Assembly (NCBI RefSeq): GCF_034931405.1
Contig: NZ_JAYGHA010000013.1
Coordinates: 1 to 64,000 of the forward strand
Length of the DNA: 64,000 nt
Reading direction: 5' to 3'
Source of the DNA: RDYJ01 sp034931405
Lineage (GTDB): Bacteria; Cyanobacteriota; Cyanobacteriia; Cyanobacteriales; Nostocaceae
The notes below the pieces were generated by a model. That model ran no database searches. It was not told where the DNA came from and saw only the letters and a list, made by a program, of their open reading frames with translations. Below are positions 1 through 7,276 of the stretch, piece by piece (positions within the stretch are counted from its first letter, which is position 1; every line of letters starts with the position of its first letter). The translations under genes were made by a program, and so were the position numbers.

Positions 1-127
1 CCCCATTACCTTGGGTATTCGTTAAGGAGAAATTGAAATCCAAAGCTTGCGCCGGAGATGCACCACTAAGAACCATACCAGCGACAGCACCACCAACCAC
101 CAAAGGCAAAATCCGAGATAATTTCAT
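1..127 (-). CDS. Exported protein, N-terminal fragment (possibly PEP-CTERM type)
   Basis: The gene reads leftward off the window, so only about 42 N-terminal residues are visible. They begin MKLSRILPLVV and form a Sec signal peptide: a short basic start, a hydrophobic Val/Gly/Ala core, and an Ala-Gln-Ala cleavage region near residue 28. The mature part starts LDFNFSLTNTQG, a beta-rich Asn/Thr/Phe style common in cyanobacterial PEP-CTERM surface proteins, but the sorting signal itself would lie outside the window. An AAGGA sequence sits about 8 bases upstream of the ATG. Export is well supported; the family is inference. Confidence 0.6.
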   Translation of the reverse strand, partial: MKLSRILPLVVGGAVAGMVLSGASPAQALDFNFSLTNTQGNG

Positions 128-466
128 TACATTGTCCTTTTTTAAGGTTTGCAAATAACGTCAGTCACAAAAAAGGTGATTCAAAGCCCGGTAAAAACTT
201 AGACACCTAAACATGGGGACATTAACCGCATTGTAAAAAAAAAGACAAAGATGTCTAGGGGATTTACGAGAATTTACACGATTTTCCTGTAATTTTGTTG
301 TATTTCACATCACTACAAAATATTTGCCAATTGAAAGGGCAGTTTTTTATTTACATTACCTTATAGTAAGTAAAATTACGCACATTCCCAAAAATACCCT
401 CACCAAAATAAAATTAAATATTGGTAAATTAATATTAAGCCCACAAATACCCTCAAAATTGGCAAG
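128..466. other. Divergent intergenic region
   Basis: This AT-rich spacer separates the leftward exported-protein gene from the rightward radical SAM gene and should hold both promoters. No open frame with coding character is visible. A short phrase AATACCCTCA occurs twice (near 394 and 447). No NtcA-type GTA-N8-TAC site was seen. Confidence 0.5.
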
Positions 467-2059
467 ATGGCAGTTGAAACAACCATGATGGAAAATCGAA
501 TCCTTTACGTTCGCCTTCCCTGTAACCCCATCTTTCCCATTGGGGTTGTCTATCTATCGGATCATGTCCACAAACAATTTCCTAACATCGAACAAAAAAT
601 CTTTGATTTAGGAACAGTTCCACCTTTAGATTACGCCACCGCCCTAGATCGCTGTATTGATGAATTTAAACCCACCCTCTTAGTCTTCTCTTGGCGAGAT
701 ATCCAAATCTATGCACCAGTGGGAGGTAGAGGAGGAAACCCCCTCCAAAACGCCTTTGAATTTTACTATGCCAAAAACCCATTCATAAAATTACGGGGTG
801 CATTGGGCGGTTTGCGGATCTTCATCGCTTACTATGTAGAACTATGGCGGAACTTGGGATTAATCAAACGCGGTCTAAAACGCGCCCAAAGATATCATAC
901 CCAAGCCCGTGCAGTGGTTGGTGGTGGTGCAGTCAGCGTATTTTATGAACAATTAGGAAAAAGCCTACCCGCAGGAACGGTTATTTCCGTCGGTGAAGGT
1001 GAAACCCTACTAAGTAAATACCTGAGTGGAGAGGAATTCAGGGATGAACGTTGTTATGTAGTGGGAGAAAACCAACCTCGCAAACGACTTATCCATGAAC
1101 AACCCACACCTTTAGAGAAAACAGCTTGTAACTATGACTATATAGAAACTATCTGGCCAGAAATTAATTATTACTTGCAAGATAAAGATTTCTATATAGG
1201 AGTACAAACTAAGCGTGGTTGCCCCCATAATTGCTGTTATTGTGTTTATACTGTAGTTGAAGGTAAGCAAGTCAGAATTAATCCCGCTGATGAAGTGGTA
1301 GCAGAAATTCGCCAATTATACAATCGTGGTGTGCGTAATTTCTGGTTTACTGATGCTCAATTTATCCCTGCTCGCAAATATATCGACGATGCTATAGAAC
1401 TATTACAAAAGATTGTCGATTCTGGCATGAGCGATATAAACTGGGCAGCATACATCAGAGCCGACAACTTAACACCAGAGTTGTGTGATTTGATGGCAAA
1501 AACAGGGATGAACTACTTTGAAATTGGCATTACCAGTGGTTCTCAGGAACTGGTACGGAAAATGCGGATGGGTTATAATCTGCGGACTGTCTTGCAAAAC
1601 TGTCGTGATTTAAAAGCAGCTGGTTTCAATGACTTGGTTTCCGTCAATTACTCATTTAACGTCATTGACGAACGCCATGAAACTATTCGCCAAACTATCG
1701 CTTATCACCGGGAACTAGAAAGAATTTTTGGTGCGGATAAAGTCGAACCTGCCATTTTCTTTATTGGTTTGCAACCTCATACCCACCTGGAAGAATACGC
1801 CTTTAAAGAAGGTATCCTCAAACCAGGGTATGATCCAATGAGTTTAATGCCCTGGACAGCTAAAAAACTCTTATGGAATCCTGAACCACTCGGTTCATTT
1901 TTCGGGGAAGTCTGTTTACAAGCTTGGCGACGTAACCCCAACGACTTCGGACGCGAAGTTATGAACATCTTAGAAGAAAAATTAGGCTGTGCTGAGTTAG
2001 AAGCAGCACTTTCAGCGCCAATTGAAACCAAAGATAAACATCTGGCAAGCGTATCATAG
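467..2059 (+). CDS. B12-domain-like radical SAM protein
   Basis: This 530-residue protein is a radical SAM enzyme. The cluster motif RGCPHNCCYC gives the CX3CX2C ligands Cys252, Cys256 and Cys259. About 250 residues precede it, as in families with a cobalamin-binding-like N-terminal domain, but I see no DxHxxG cobalamin motif. Cyanobacterial homologues of this length are, as I recall, annotated as 'photosystem II high light acclimation radical SAM protein'; that name is from memory and the substrate is unknown. A second start lies 6-7 codons in (MMENRIL), and no strong ribosome site separates the two. The next two genes follow on the same strand at 83 bp and with a 4-base overlap, so an operon is plausible. 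Confidence 0.8.
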   Translation: MAVETTMMENRILYVRLPCNPIFPIGVVYLSDHVHKQFPNIEQKIFDLGTVPPLDYATALDRCIDEFKPTLLVFSWRDIQIYAPVGGRGGNPLQNAFEFYYAKNPFIKLRGALGGLRIFIAYYVELWRNLGLIKRGLKRAQRYHTQARAVVGGGAVSVFYEQLGKSLPAGTVISVGEGETLLSKYLSGEEFRDERCYVVGENQPRKRLIHEQPTPLEKTACNYDYIETIWPEINYYLQDKDFYIGVQTKRGCPHNCCYCVYTVVEGKQVRINPADEVVAEIRQLYNRGVRNFWFTDAQFIPARKYIDDAIELLQKIVDSGMSDINWAAYIRADNLTPELCDLMAKTGMNYFEIGITSGSQELVRKMRMGYNLRTVLQNCRDLKAAGFNDLVSVNYSFNVIDERHETIRQTIAYHRELERIFGADKVEPAIFFIGLQPHTHLEEYAFKEGILKPGYDPMSLMPWTAKKLLWNPEPLGSFFGEVCLQAWRRNPNDFGREVMNILEEKLGCAELEAALSAPIETKDKHLASVS

Positions 2060-2142
2060 AAAACAAGGGAGTATAGGGATATTTTGAATTTAGATTTGAA
2101 TTTTCCCTCTCCCGTCCCCGGCGATTATTTTCACCAAAACTC

Positions 2143-3540
2143 ATGCTAGAAGGTTCAATTCTCCAAAAACTAGAATTAGCGCATCGGCACACTACCAGAC
2201 CGGTTCATTTTGGGGTGTACTACAAAAATACCCTAGTGGCTTTGTGTCACGCACTGGAAGATCACATCTTAACTGAAGATGGTGCGCCTTTAGTAATCAC
2301 AGCATTTCAACAGGGTAAATGGTATTTGCAAGAAGCGAATAGATACGCAGATATTGCCAGATGCAGCCGTGAAATCGCGATTATGGCATCGGCTGATGCG
2401 GGATTTGCCGAACACCCTACCAGTCAGTTACCCAATGTTGATTTAGTGCCTATAGCCCCAGGTGATCCTGTAGAGCAGGAATGGCATTTAATTATTTTAT
2501 CACCTGAATACACAGCGATGGTAATTTGTCAAGAATTATCTGATGCTGATTATGGAATCGGTGGTTTACCAGCGTCGGATTTAGAGCGGAAATTTTATGG
2601 TTTGTGGACATTTGAGCCAGATTTAGTGAGTGAGACAGCAGAAATAGCGATCGCACACATTCAGAAATATAACCCAGAATTAGCCACTAAACTCAGCGCC
2701 CATAAACAAGCAATTAAGACTTCTATTGCTGCACCGAAAGACTTAAATGCAGTTGTTACCCGCGTTGTTGAGTACCTACAAACAGGACAAGAAAATTTAG
2801 ATATCCCCGTAGCCTTAGAAAAAAAAGCCCTAGACCGCAACTTGGTTTCTAACGAAATCCAGGCATTTTTGCGGATGGCGCAATTAATGGATTTAGCCGA
2901 TATCAACAATCCCAGAGCCGCCTCAGAAGTCGTGGCACTTTCGGAAACAATCGGGCAGTTGTTAGATTTACCCGCATGGCAAATTAAGAGATTGCGCCTA
3001 GCCAGTTTATTACACCGTATAGATCCACTACAAAGGGCAGAAAGTCTTCTCACTCCCAGCACATCCAATAATTACCAAGAAAATGCCCCCAGTTGTCCTT
3101 TAACCTGTTCTCTGATCCCAGGAGTACAAGTATTACGGACAATGCCACGATTGCGAGCCGTTGCCCAAATTATCACTCACCAAACCGAGTGGTGGAATGG
3201 AACAGGAGAACCTGCTGGGTTAGCTGGAGATGACATCCCCCTGGAATCGAGAATTTTAGCCTTAGCAGCAGATTTTCAGTCACACGTCAATCAGCAAAAA
3301 TACTCAGATAAAAGTGGAGTAGATATATTCGCTCAAGCTCTAGATGAGTGCAGATTACAACAATCTACCCGCTTTGACCCTAAACTTGTAGATACCCTAA
3401 CTTTATTAGTCATGGGTTTACAGCAGGGACTCGATTTACCCCTAATGATACCCAAAGCCAGCAGCGGTATGTGGTTACTTGATTCCCGTTGGGACAGCCA
3501 CAGCAAAAGTAGAGAGGAGATTAGTAATTACAGCCAATGA
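2143..3540 (+). CDS. DICT sensory domain protein with degenerate HD-GYP-like C-terminus
   Basis: This is a 465-residue soluble protein. Residues about 1-190 resemble the DICT domain, a sensory module found with diguanylate cyclases and two-component proteins (PVHFGVYYKNTLVALCHALE and the following region). The C-terminal half looks like an HD-GYP fold. Around residues 346-375 it reads HQTEWWNGTGEPAGLAGDD, matching the HHExxxGxGYPxGLxG signature, but the paired His is replaced and the upstream HD is only LLHRID. Phosphodiesterase activity is therefore doubtful and a binding or signalling role more likely (inference). The stop codon overlaps the start of the pentapeptide gene (ATGA), suggesting translational coupling. 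Confidence 0.7.
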   Translation: MLEGSILQKLELAHRHTTRPVHFGVYYKNTLVALCHALEDHILTEDGAPLVITAFQQGKWYLQEANRYADIARCSREIAIMASADAGFAEHPTSQLPNVDLVPIAPGDPVEQEWHLIILSPEYTAMVICQELSDADYGIGGLPASDLERKFYGLWTFEPDLVSETAEIAIAHIQKYNPELATKLSAHKQAIKTSIAAPKDLNAVVTRVVEYLQTGQENLDIPVALEKKALDRNLVSNEIQAFLRMAQLMDLADINNPRAASEVVALSETIGQLLDLPAWQIKRLRLASLLHRIDPLQRAESLLTPSTSNNYQENAPSCPLTCSLIPGVQVLRTMPRLRAVAQIITHQTEWWNGTGEPAGLAGDDIPLESRILALAADFQSHVNQQKYSDKSGVDIFAQALDECRLQQSTRFDPKLVDTLTLLVMGLQQGLDLPLMIPKASSGMWLLDSRWDSHSKSREEISNYSQ

Positions 3541-4175
3541 ATATTGAAGCCATTAGATTAGGAAAAATCAAACAACTTCCAGGCGCAGATTTAGAAGACG
3601 AGGAACTATCCCAAATAGATTTAAGCCGCGTTAACTTTGCAGGTGCTACCCTTGTAGGCACTAACTTTGCAGGTTCTAAACTCGAAGGCGCACATTTTGA
3701 AGGCGCTAATTTGATGGGCGCTAACCTCCAAGAAACTGACTTGCGAGCTAACCTGATGGGAGCAAATTTAATGCAAGCAGATTTAAGTAATGCTGATATG
3801 CGGGGTAGTAATTTAAGAGGTGCTAACCTGATGGGTGCGACACTCAATGATGTCACTTTAGCAGGTGCTTTCTTGAGTGGTGCTAATTTAATGAGTGTGA
3901 ACTTGCAAGGTGTTGACTTACGTAGTGCTGAATTACGCGGTGCTAACCTCACAGGAGCAAATCTTAAAGGTGCTGATTTGAGTCGTGCTGATTTGCAAGG
4001 AGCATTATTGAGTCAAGCCAACCTAGAAGAAGCAGATTTGCGAGAAGCTAACCTAGCAGGGGCAAATTTCACCGGCGCTAATTTACTTTGTGCAGAGTTA
4101 GAAGCTGCAAATGTAACCGGGACTAATTTATCTGAAGCTTGTTTAATAGGTACTGTCCTAGAAGCAAATCACTAA
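3537..4175 (+). CDS. Pentapeptide repeat protein
   Basis: This 212-residue protein consists almost entirely of A(D/N)Lxx pentapeptides (for example ANLMG, ADLSN, ANLRG) from about residue 24 to the end, which should fold as a right-handed quadrilateral beta-helix. The first 20 residues (MNIEAIRLGKIKQLPGADLE) are a short cap. There is no signal peptide or membrane segment. Such proteins are abundant in cyanobacteria and usually of unknown role. Its start overlaps the DICT/HD stop by 4 bases, so it probably works with that protein. Confidence 0.85.
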   Translation: MNIEAIRLGKIKQLPGADLEDEELSQIDLSRVNFAGATLVGTNFAGSKLEGAHFEGANLMGANLQETDLRANLMGANLMQADLSNADMRGSNLRGANLMGATLNDVTLAGAFLSGANLMSVNLQGVDLRSAELRGANLTGANLKGADLSRADLQGALLSQANLEEADLREANLAGANFTGANLLCAELEAANVTGTNLSEACLIGTVLEANH

Positions 4176-4203
4176 TCACTAAATCACATCCTCATACTGA
4201 AAC

Positions 4204-4305
4204 ATGAATGATACTTTGTCTCGCGCTCAAGAATGGTTAACTGTTTTTGCCTATCTTGGGTTTACCATGTTTATTATTTGGCGCATATTTGCCACAGATA
4301 AATAA
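4204..4305 (+). CDS. Possible 33-residue single-pass membrane protein
   Basis: A short frame starts ATG at 4204 and ends TAA at 4305. It encodes a polar N-terminus (MNDTLSRAQEW), one hydrophobic helix (about FAYLGFTMFIIWRIFA) and a charged end (TDK). Size and topology resemble the one-helix subunits of cyanobacterial membrane complexes, but I do not recognise it as any known photosystem, cytochrome b6f or NDH-1 subunit. No clear ribosome site is seen; it follows the pentapeptide gene by 28 bp on the same strand. Confidence 0.4.
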   Translation: MNDTLSRAQEWLTVFAYLGFTMFIIWRIFATDK

Positions 4306-4331
4306 TACAGCTTTTGCAGTTGAGTTAATTA

Positions 4332-4622
4332 CTACTTGAAAAAACTGCAAATCATTTTACCAGAACTATTTTCTGTAAATTGGGAAACAGTTCCATCTTT
4401 ATTTACCTTAAATTTCCCCCGACAATTATAAATTTCTACGGGTGTTTTTACACCATCTATACTCATAGATGCCCGATATTCCCAATATTTTTTGGCGCTG
4501 CGTTTAATATTAAGAATACAAATTTCATGTCCATCGTAATGATGACAGACAATAGCTAAAGCTGGAAATGGGAAAGAAAATAAAAATATTAATAATAGTA
4601 AAATTACTAGATATTTAATCAT
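4332..4622 (-). CDS. Small secreted protein, unknown function
   Basis: This is a 96-residue protein with a clear N-terminal hydrophobic signal segment (about residues 3-24, ending in Ala-Leu-Ala). The mature part has four Cys (in VCHH, EICI, YNCR and MICS), which could form disulfides outside the membrane. No family is recognised. Its start overlaps the end of the upstream CPBP protease gene by 4 bases (ATGA), so the two are probably co-translated. Confidence 0.6.
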   Translation of the reverse strand: MIKYLVILLLLIFLFSFPFPALAIVCHHYDGHEICILNIKRSAKKYWEYRASMSIDGVKTPVEIYNCRGKFKVNKDGTVSQFTENSSGKMICSFFK

Positions 4623-5455
4623 AATTTATTATTCATTTTTAATGCTTTACCCCGCATCCACCAAGCTAGTCCACCCATAAACAAAACTCCCATAATTCCT
4701 TGTAAGGGATTATTATTCACACCTGTTATCCAGTCAGGAACTACTCCCGCATATTTTGTTAATTCTCCCACATTAATAATGTAATAACCCCAAACTAAAC
4801 CACCATGTAACCCAATTGGTAAACCTAAGCGTCCTCTTGTTCCCCGCTTTCCCCATACCTGCGTTAATCCCAATAATACTAAAGCTGGAAATTGTGGTAA
4901 TGTGTGAATAATTGCTGCTAAAGGTTTAATAAAATGGGCAACAGCAAATAAAATGGCATCTATCCAAGCGGCTAAACTTAAATTATAATCTCGTTCTAAC
5001 TCATTCAATAACCAACCCCGAAATAATAATTCTTCCGCAAAACCTACACCGAAACTAACTAGCAAACCTTCTAAAATTATTTTCAATAACAAAACTTTGG
5101 GTTGTTGCCATATCACCCAACCGAATAAACCCTGTAAACTAAATACAATTAAAATACTGATTAACCCAATAGCTAAACCTTTAACAAAATCTACACCATT
5201 GGGGCGGGAAAATTCTAAACCATAATGAGTTAATATTTTTGGTTGCTGATAGACTCGCTGACCCCATAACTTGAGCAGAAAAATAAACTCAACATAAAGT
5301 ATTACCATTGTCAAGATACTTTCTAAATTAGTATCAGACACTAGCAAGTAAATCGGTATCGCCAAAGGTAGCCATAATAATAACAAAGCAATGATAAAAC
5401 AACCCAGCCGCAAAGGGGCAGGACTTTGGGAAATTCTCTCTAGATTAATTCTCAT
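4619..5455 (-). CDS. CPBP family intramembrane glutamic protease
   Basis: This 278-residue polytopic membrane protein belongs to the CPBP (Abi/Rce1-like) family. The three signature motifs are present: EELLFRG with Glu141, Glu142 and Arg146; FAVAHF with His174; and GLHGGLVWG with His217. About seven or eight hydrophobic segments fit the family. Members cleave membrane substrates or act in bacteriocin self-immunity; in cyanobacteria several copies of unknown target are usual. It is the upstream partner of the small secreted-protein gene. Confidence 0.85.
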   Translation of the reverse strand: MRINLERISQSPAPLRLGCFIIALLLLWLPLAIPIYLLVSDTNLESILTMVILYVEFIFLLKLWGQRVYQQPKILTHYGLEFSRPNGVDFVKGLAIGLISILIVFSLQGLFGWVIWQQPKVLLLKIILEGLLVSFGVGFAEELLFRGWLLNELERDYNLSLAAWIDAILFAVAHFIKPLAAIIHTLPQFPALVLLGLTQVWGKRGTRGRLGLPIGLHGGLVWGYYIINVGELTKYAGVVPDWITGVNNNPLQGIMGVLFMGGLAWWMRGKALKMNNKL

Positions 5456-5496
5456 AATTGATTAGTCATCTATTATCAGTCAACAATATACTACTA

Positions 5497-5524
5497 ATGA
5501 CTAATAACCAATGACTAATAACCA
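5497..5524. repeat. 14-base direct repeat, two copies
   Basis: ATGACTAATAACCA occurs twice back to back at 5497-5510 and 5511-5524, two units of a double-heptad repeat downstream of clpS. Confidence 0.8.
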
Positions 5525-5594
5525 ATATAGCGGTGTGTGGTTGAATGATATCCAAAATTGTCCGTAAAATCCATAAACTAAGAGATTTTTAACT

Positions 5595-5697
5595 CTGTTC
5601 CCTGTTCCCNNNNNNNNNNNNNNNNNNNNNNNNNNNNNNNNNNNNNNNNNNNNNNNNNNNNNNNNNNNNNNNNNNNNNNNNNTGTTCCCTGTTCCCT
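5595..5697. repeat. CTGTTCC heptad repeats around an assembly gap
   Basis: Two CTGTTCC units (5595-5608) precede a run of 73 N (5610-5682), and two more follow it up to 5697. The gap probably hides further identical heptads, so its true length is not known. This is the short tandemly repeated sequence type seen in heterocystous cyanobacteria. Confidence 0.85.
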
Positions 5698-5704
5698 GAT
5701 ATGA

Positions 5705-5986
5705 CTATTCATCAGGTTCAATAGTGCTGCTCAAACCATGACTTTTTAAAGTTTCGCAATAAAATTCAGCAGGTTCCAAAGCGCAGGCAATGACTAAAGC
5801 TAATCCATTACTGTGTGCTTCCATCATAATGCTAACTGCTTGAGGCTGGGTAATGCTCGGTACAGTAGTCATTAGCACCTGAACCACATACTCCATAGAA
5901 TTATAGTCATCATTATGCAGCAAAACGCGATACCGAGGCGCGAGCTTGCGGGTTGTGGAAGGCTTTTCAATAGTTTCGACTGACAC
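5705..5986 (-). CDS. clpS: ATP-dependent Clp protease adaptor ClpS
   Basis: This 93-residue protein is the ClpS adaptor. It delivers N-end-rule substrates to the ClpC/ClpP protease in the cytoplasm. After a flexible, polar N-terminal arm (about residues 1-18) comes the core with the conserved LLHNDDYNSMEYV segment, whose Asn-Asp-Asp part lies in the substrate pocket, and the C-terminal AEFYCETLKSHGLSSTIEP region typical of the canonical cyanobacterial copy (ClpS1). Length is normal. It is transcribed alone, with an AT-rich divergent region (5987-6224) upstream. Confidence 0.93.
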   Translation of the reverse strand: MSVETIEKPSTTRKLAPRYRVLLHNDDYNSMEYVVQVLMTTVPSITQPQAVSIMMEAHSNGLALVIACALEPAEFYCETLKSHGLSSTIEPDE

Positions 5987-6224
5987 TGCTCTTTGCTCTT
6001 TTATCGTTGACTGACTACAATAGAGTTTCTGTCTAGCGTTTGCTTAACAGTTATTTACTCAATTTTATAACATTTCCGTTGCTATGCCATGCAGAAAAAA
6101 TTTTGCTGCTTGGCTATTCCTGGGGATTAAAGACTAGAAAATGTTTAGTGCAATCATAATAGTACACCAGTGTTACTTCTAAAATTAGGAAAACTACCAC
6201 AAAATTCTTGTCTCCTCTGCTGCT

Positions 6225-6566
6225 ATGGATATTAGCCCCAACTTTCAACCAGGACAAATTGTGTCTTTGGATTATGGCAACAGAAATCTTTATGCTGAAG
6301 TCATTCAAGTTGTGACTTCTCGTGATTTGTGCTGGGTGCGCCCTTTACTACTGGCTAACTTCACCCATGAACTACCCCTGATAAATGATTTGCGAGATGC
6401 GTCCGACTTGTTATGGCCTATAAATTTATTTCGGCCTGCTTTAGATACAGAAGTGATTAGTCTATTGAGTCAACTTTTACCAAAAGAACCAAAGGCTGAC
6501 ACAGATAAGGTTGCCCAACAGCAACTCAATCAATTTATTCACCAACTTTGGCAAGCCAAAAGATAG
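6225..6566 (+). CDS. Conserved cyanobacterial protein, unknown function
   Basis: This is a 113-residue soluble protein without signal peptide or membrane segment. It starts MDISPNFQPGQIVSLDYG, suggesting a small beta-barrel N-terminus, and ends in a Gln-rich helical tail (residues about 85-113). It has the look of a conserved cyanobacterial gene of unknown function; I recognise no motif. It is divergent from clpS and convergent with the next small gene. Confidence 0.65.
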   Translation: MDISPNFQPGQIVSLDYGNRNLYAEVIQVVTSRDLCWVRPLLLANFTHELPLINDLRDASDLLWPINLFRPALDTEVISLLSQLLPKEPKADTDKVAQQQLNQFIHQLWQAKR

Positions 6567-6594
6567 TAAAGAATTGTGAATGTATTGGGAACGA

Positions 6595-6792
6595 TTAACC
6601 CCAGCGTGGGACTAACTGAACGCGACCAGCGTCCATCTCTGCCATTAATAATTCTAGAGCCTCGTAGTCAACGTCAGATATGTAACCTAGCTGAGTCAGT
6701 TCTGAGTTGATCTCATTTTCTATTTCTGGCGTTAATTTTTTTATGTGCAACGCTTTCTCTACTAGTTGACGAATGGCGTATTGTGTGCTCAT
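6595..6792 (-). CDS. Small conserved protein, unknown function
   Basis: This 65-residue acidic helical protein (MSTQYAIRQLVEKALHIKKL at its start) has no signal peptide or membrane segment and no recognised motif. It appears to be a real gene: good codon use and a spacer of nearly 500 bp upstream that contains a perfect CRP-type palindrome 76 bp from its start codon, which may control it. Confidence 0.6.
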   Translation of the reverse strand: MSTQYAIRQLVEKALHIKKLTPEIENEINSELTQLGYISDVDYEALELLMAEMDAGRVQLVPRWG

Positions 6793-7276
6793 AAAGAATA
6801 AACCAACTTTAATTGTTACTCATTATCCAGATTATCATCGGTATAAAAAGTGATCTAGATATCCGAGTTATAGTGATCTAGATCACTATAAAATTTTAGA
6901 TACATAGTTCCGTCTTTACCTCAATTTTTACCCTTCATGAAGGAGATTATCAGCGGTGATTTTAGCTTAAATCCTTGGATTTAGACCTATAACCAGGTAG
7001 AGGATCATCACCACAGAAGATTAATCTGAATTTTGCTTGTCTATAGATTGTTTTTTAACTCAACTAAAAAAAATGTATATATAAATACAGTTTACAGTGT
7101 GATGATGACAATCTTTAAACAAAAGTAACAAAGTAATAAAGATTCAGTAAAGACCGTTCCTGTATAATCCGTCGAGAAAAAAATAGTTGATCAATAAAGA
7201 ATTCAGGAGTCAAGACCGAATCAATGCTACGTTGAAGGAGATAAGTTGTAATTTAAGTTAGCCAGAAGATAGCAAA
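6793..7276. other. Divergent regulatory region
   Basis: This 484-bp spacer lies between the 65-residue gene (minus) and the TIGR03960-type gene (plus). It holds the GTGATCTAGATCAC palindrome and a partial copy 23 bp to its left. The remainder is AT-rich with no coding frame; a heptad fragment CAGGAGTC is seen at about 7206. Confidence 0.6.
6868..6891. promoter_or_regulatory. CRP-family (cAMP receptor) operator, perfect 24-bp palindrome
   Basis: Positions 6868-6891 form a perfect palindrome whose centre is GTGATCTAGATCAC, identical to the core of the known CRP/SYCRP1 consensus TGTGATCTAGATCACA apart from the outermost base pair. A second GTGATCTAGAT lies at 6850-6860, 23 bp away centre to centre. 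The match is seen directly; which gene it controls is inference. The 65-residue gene (76 bp away) is closer than the radical SAM gene (386 bp). Confidence 0.65.

Noticed and set aside
2143..3540. Active HD-GYP cyclic-di-GMP phosphodiesterase
   Set aside because: The HD and HHE metal-binding residues are not intact.
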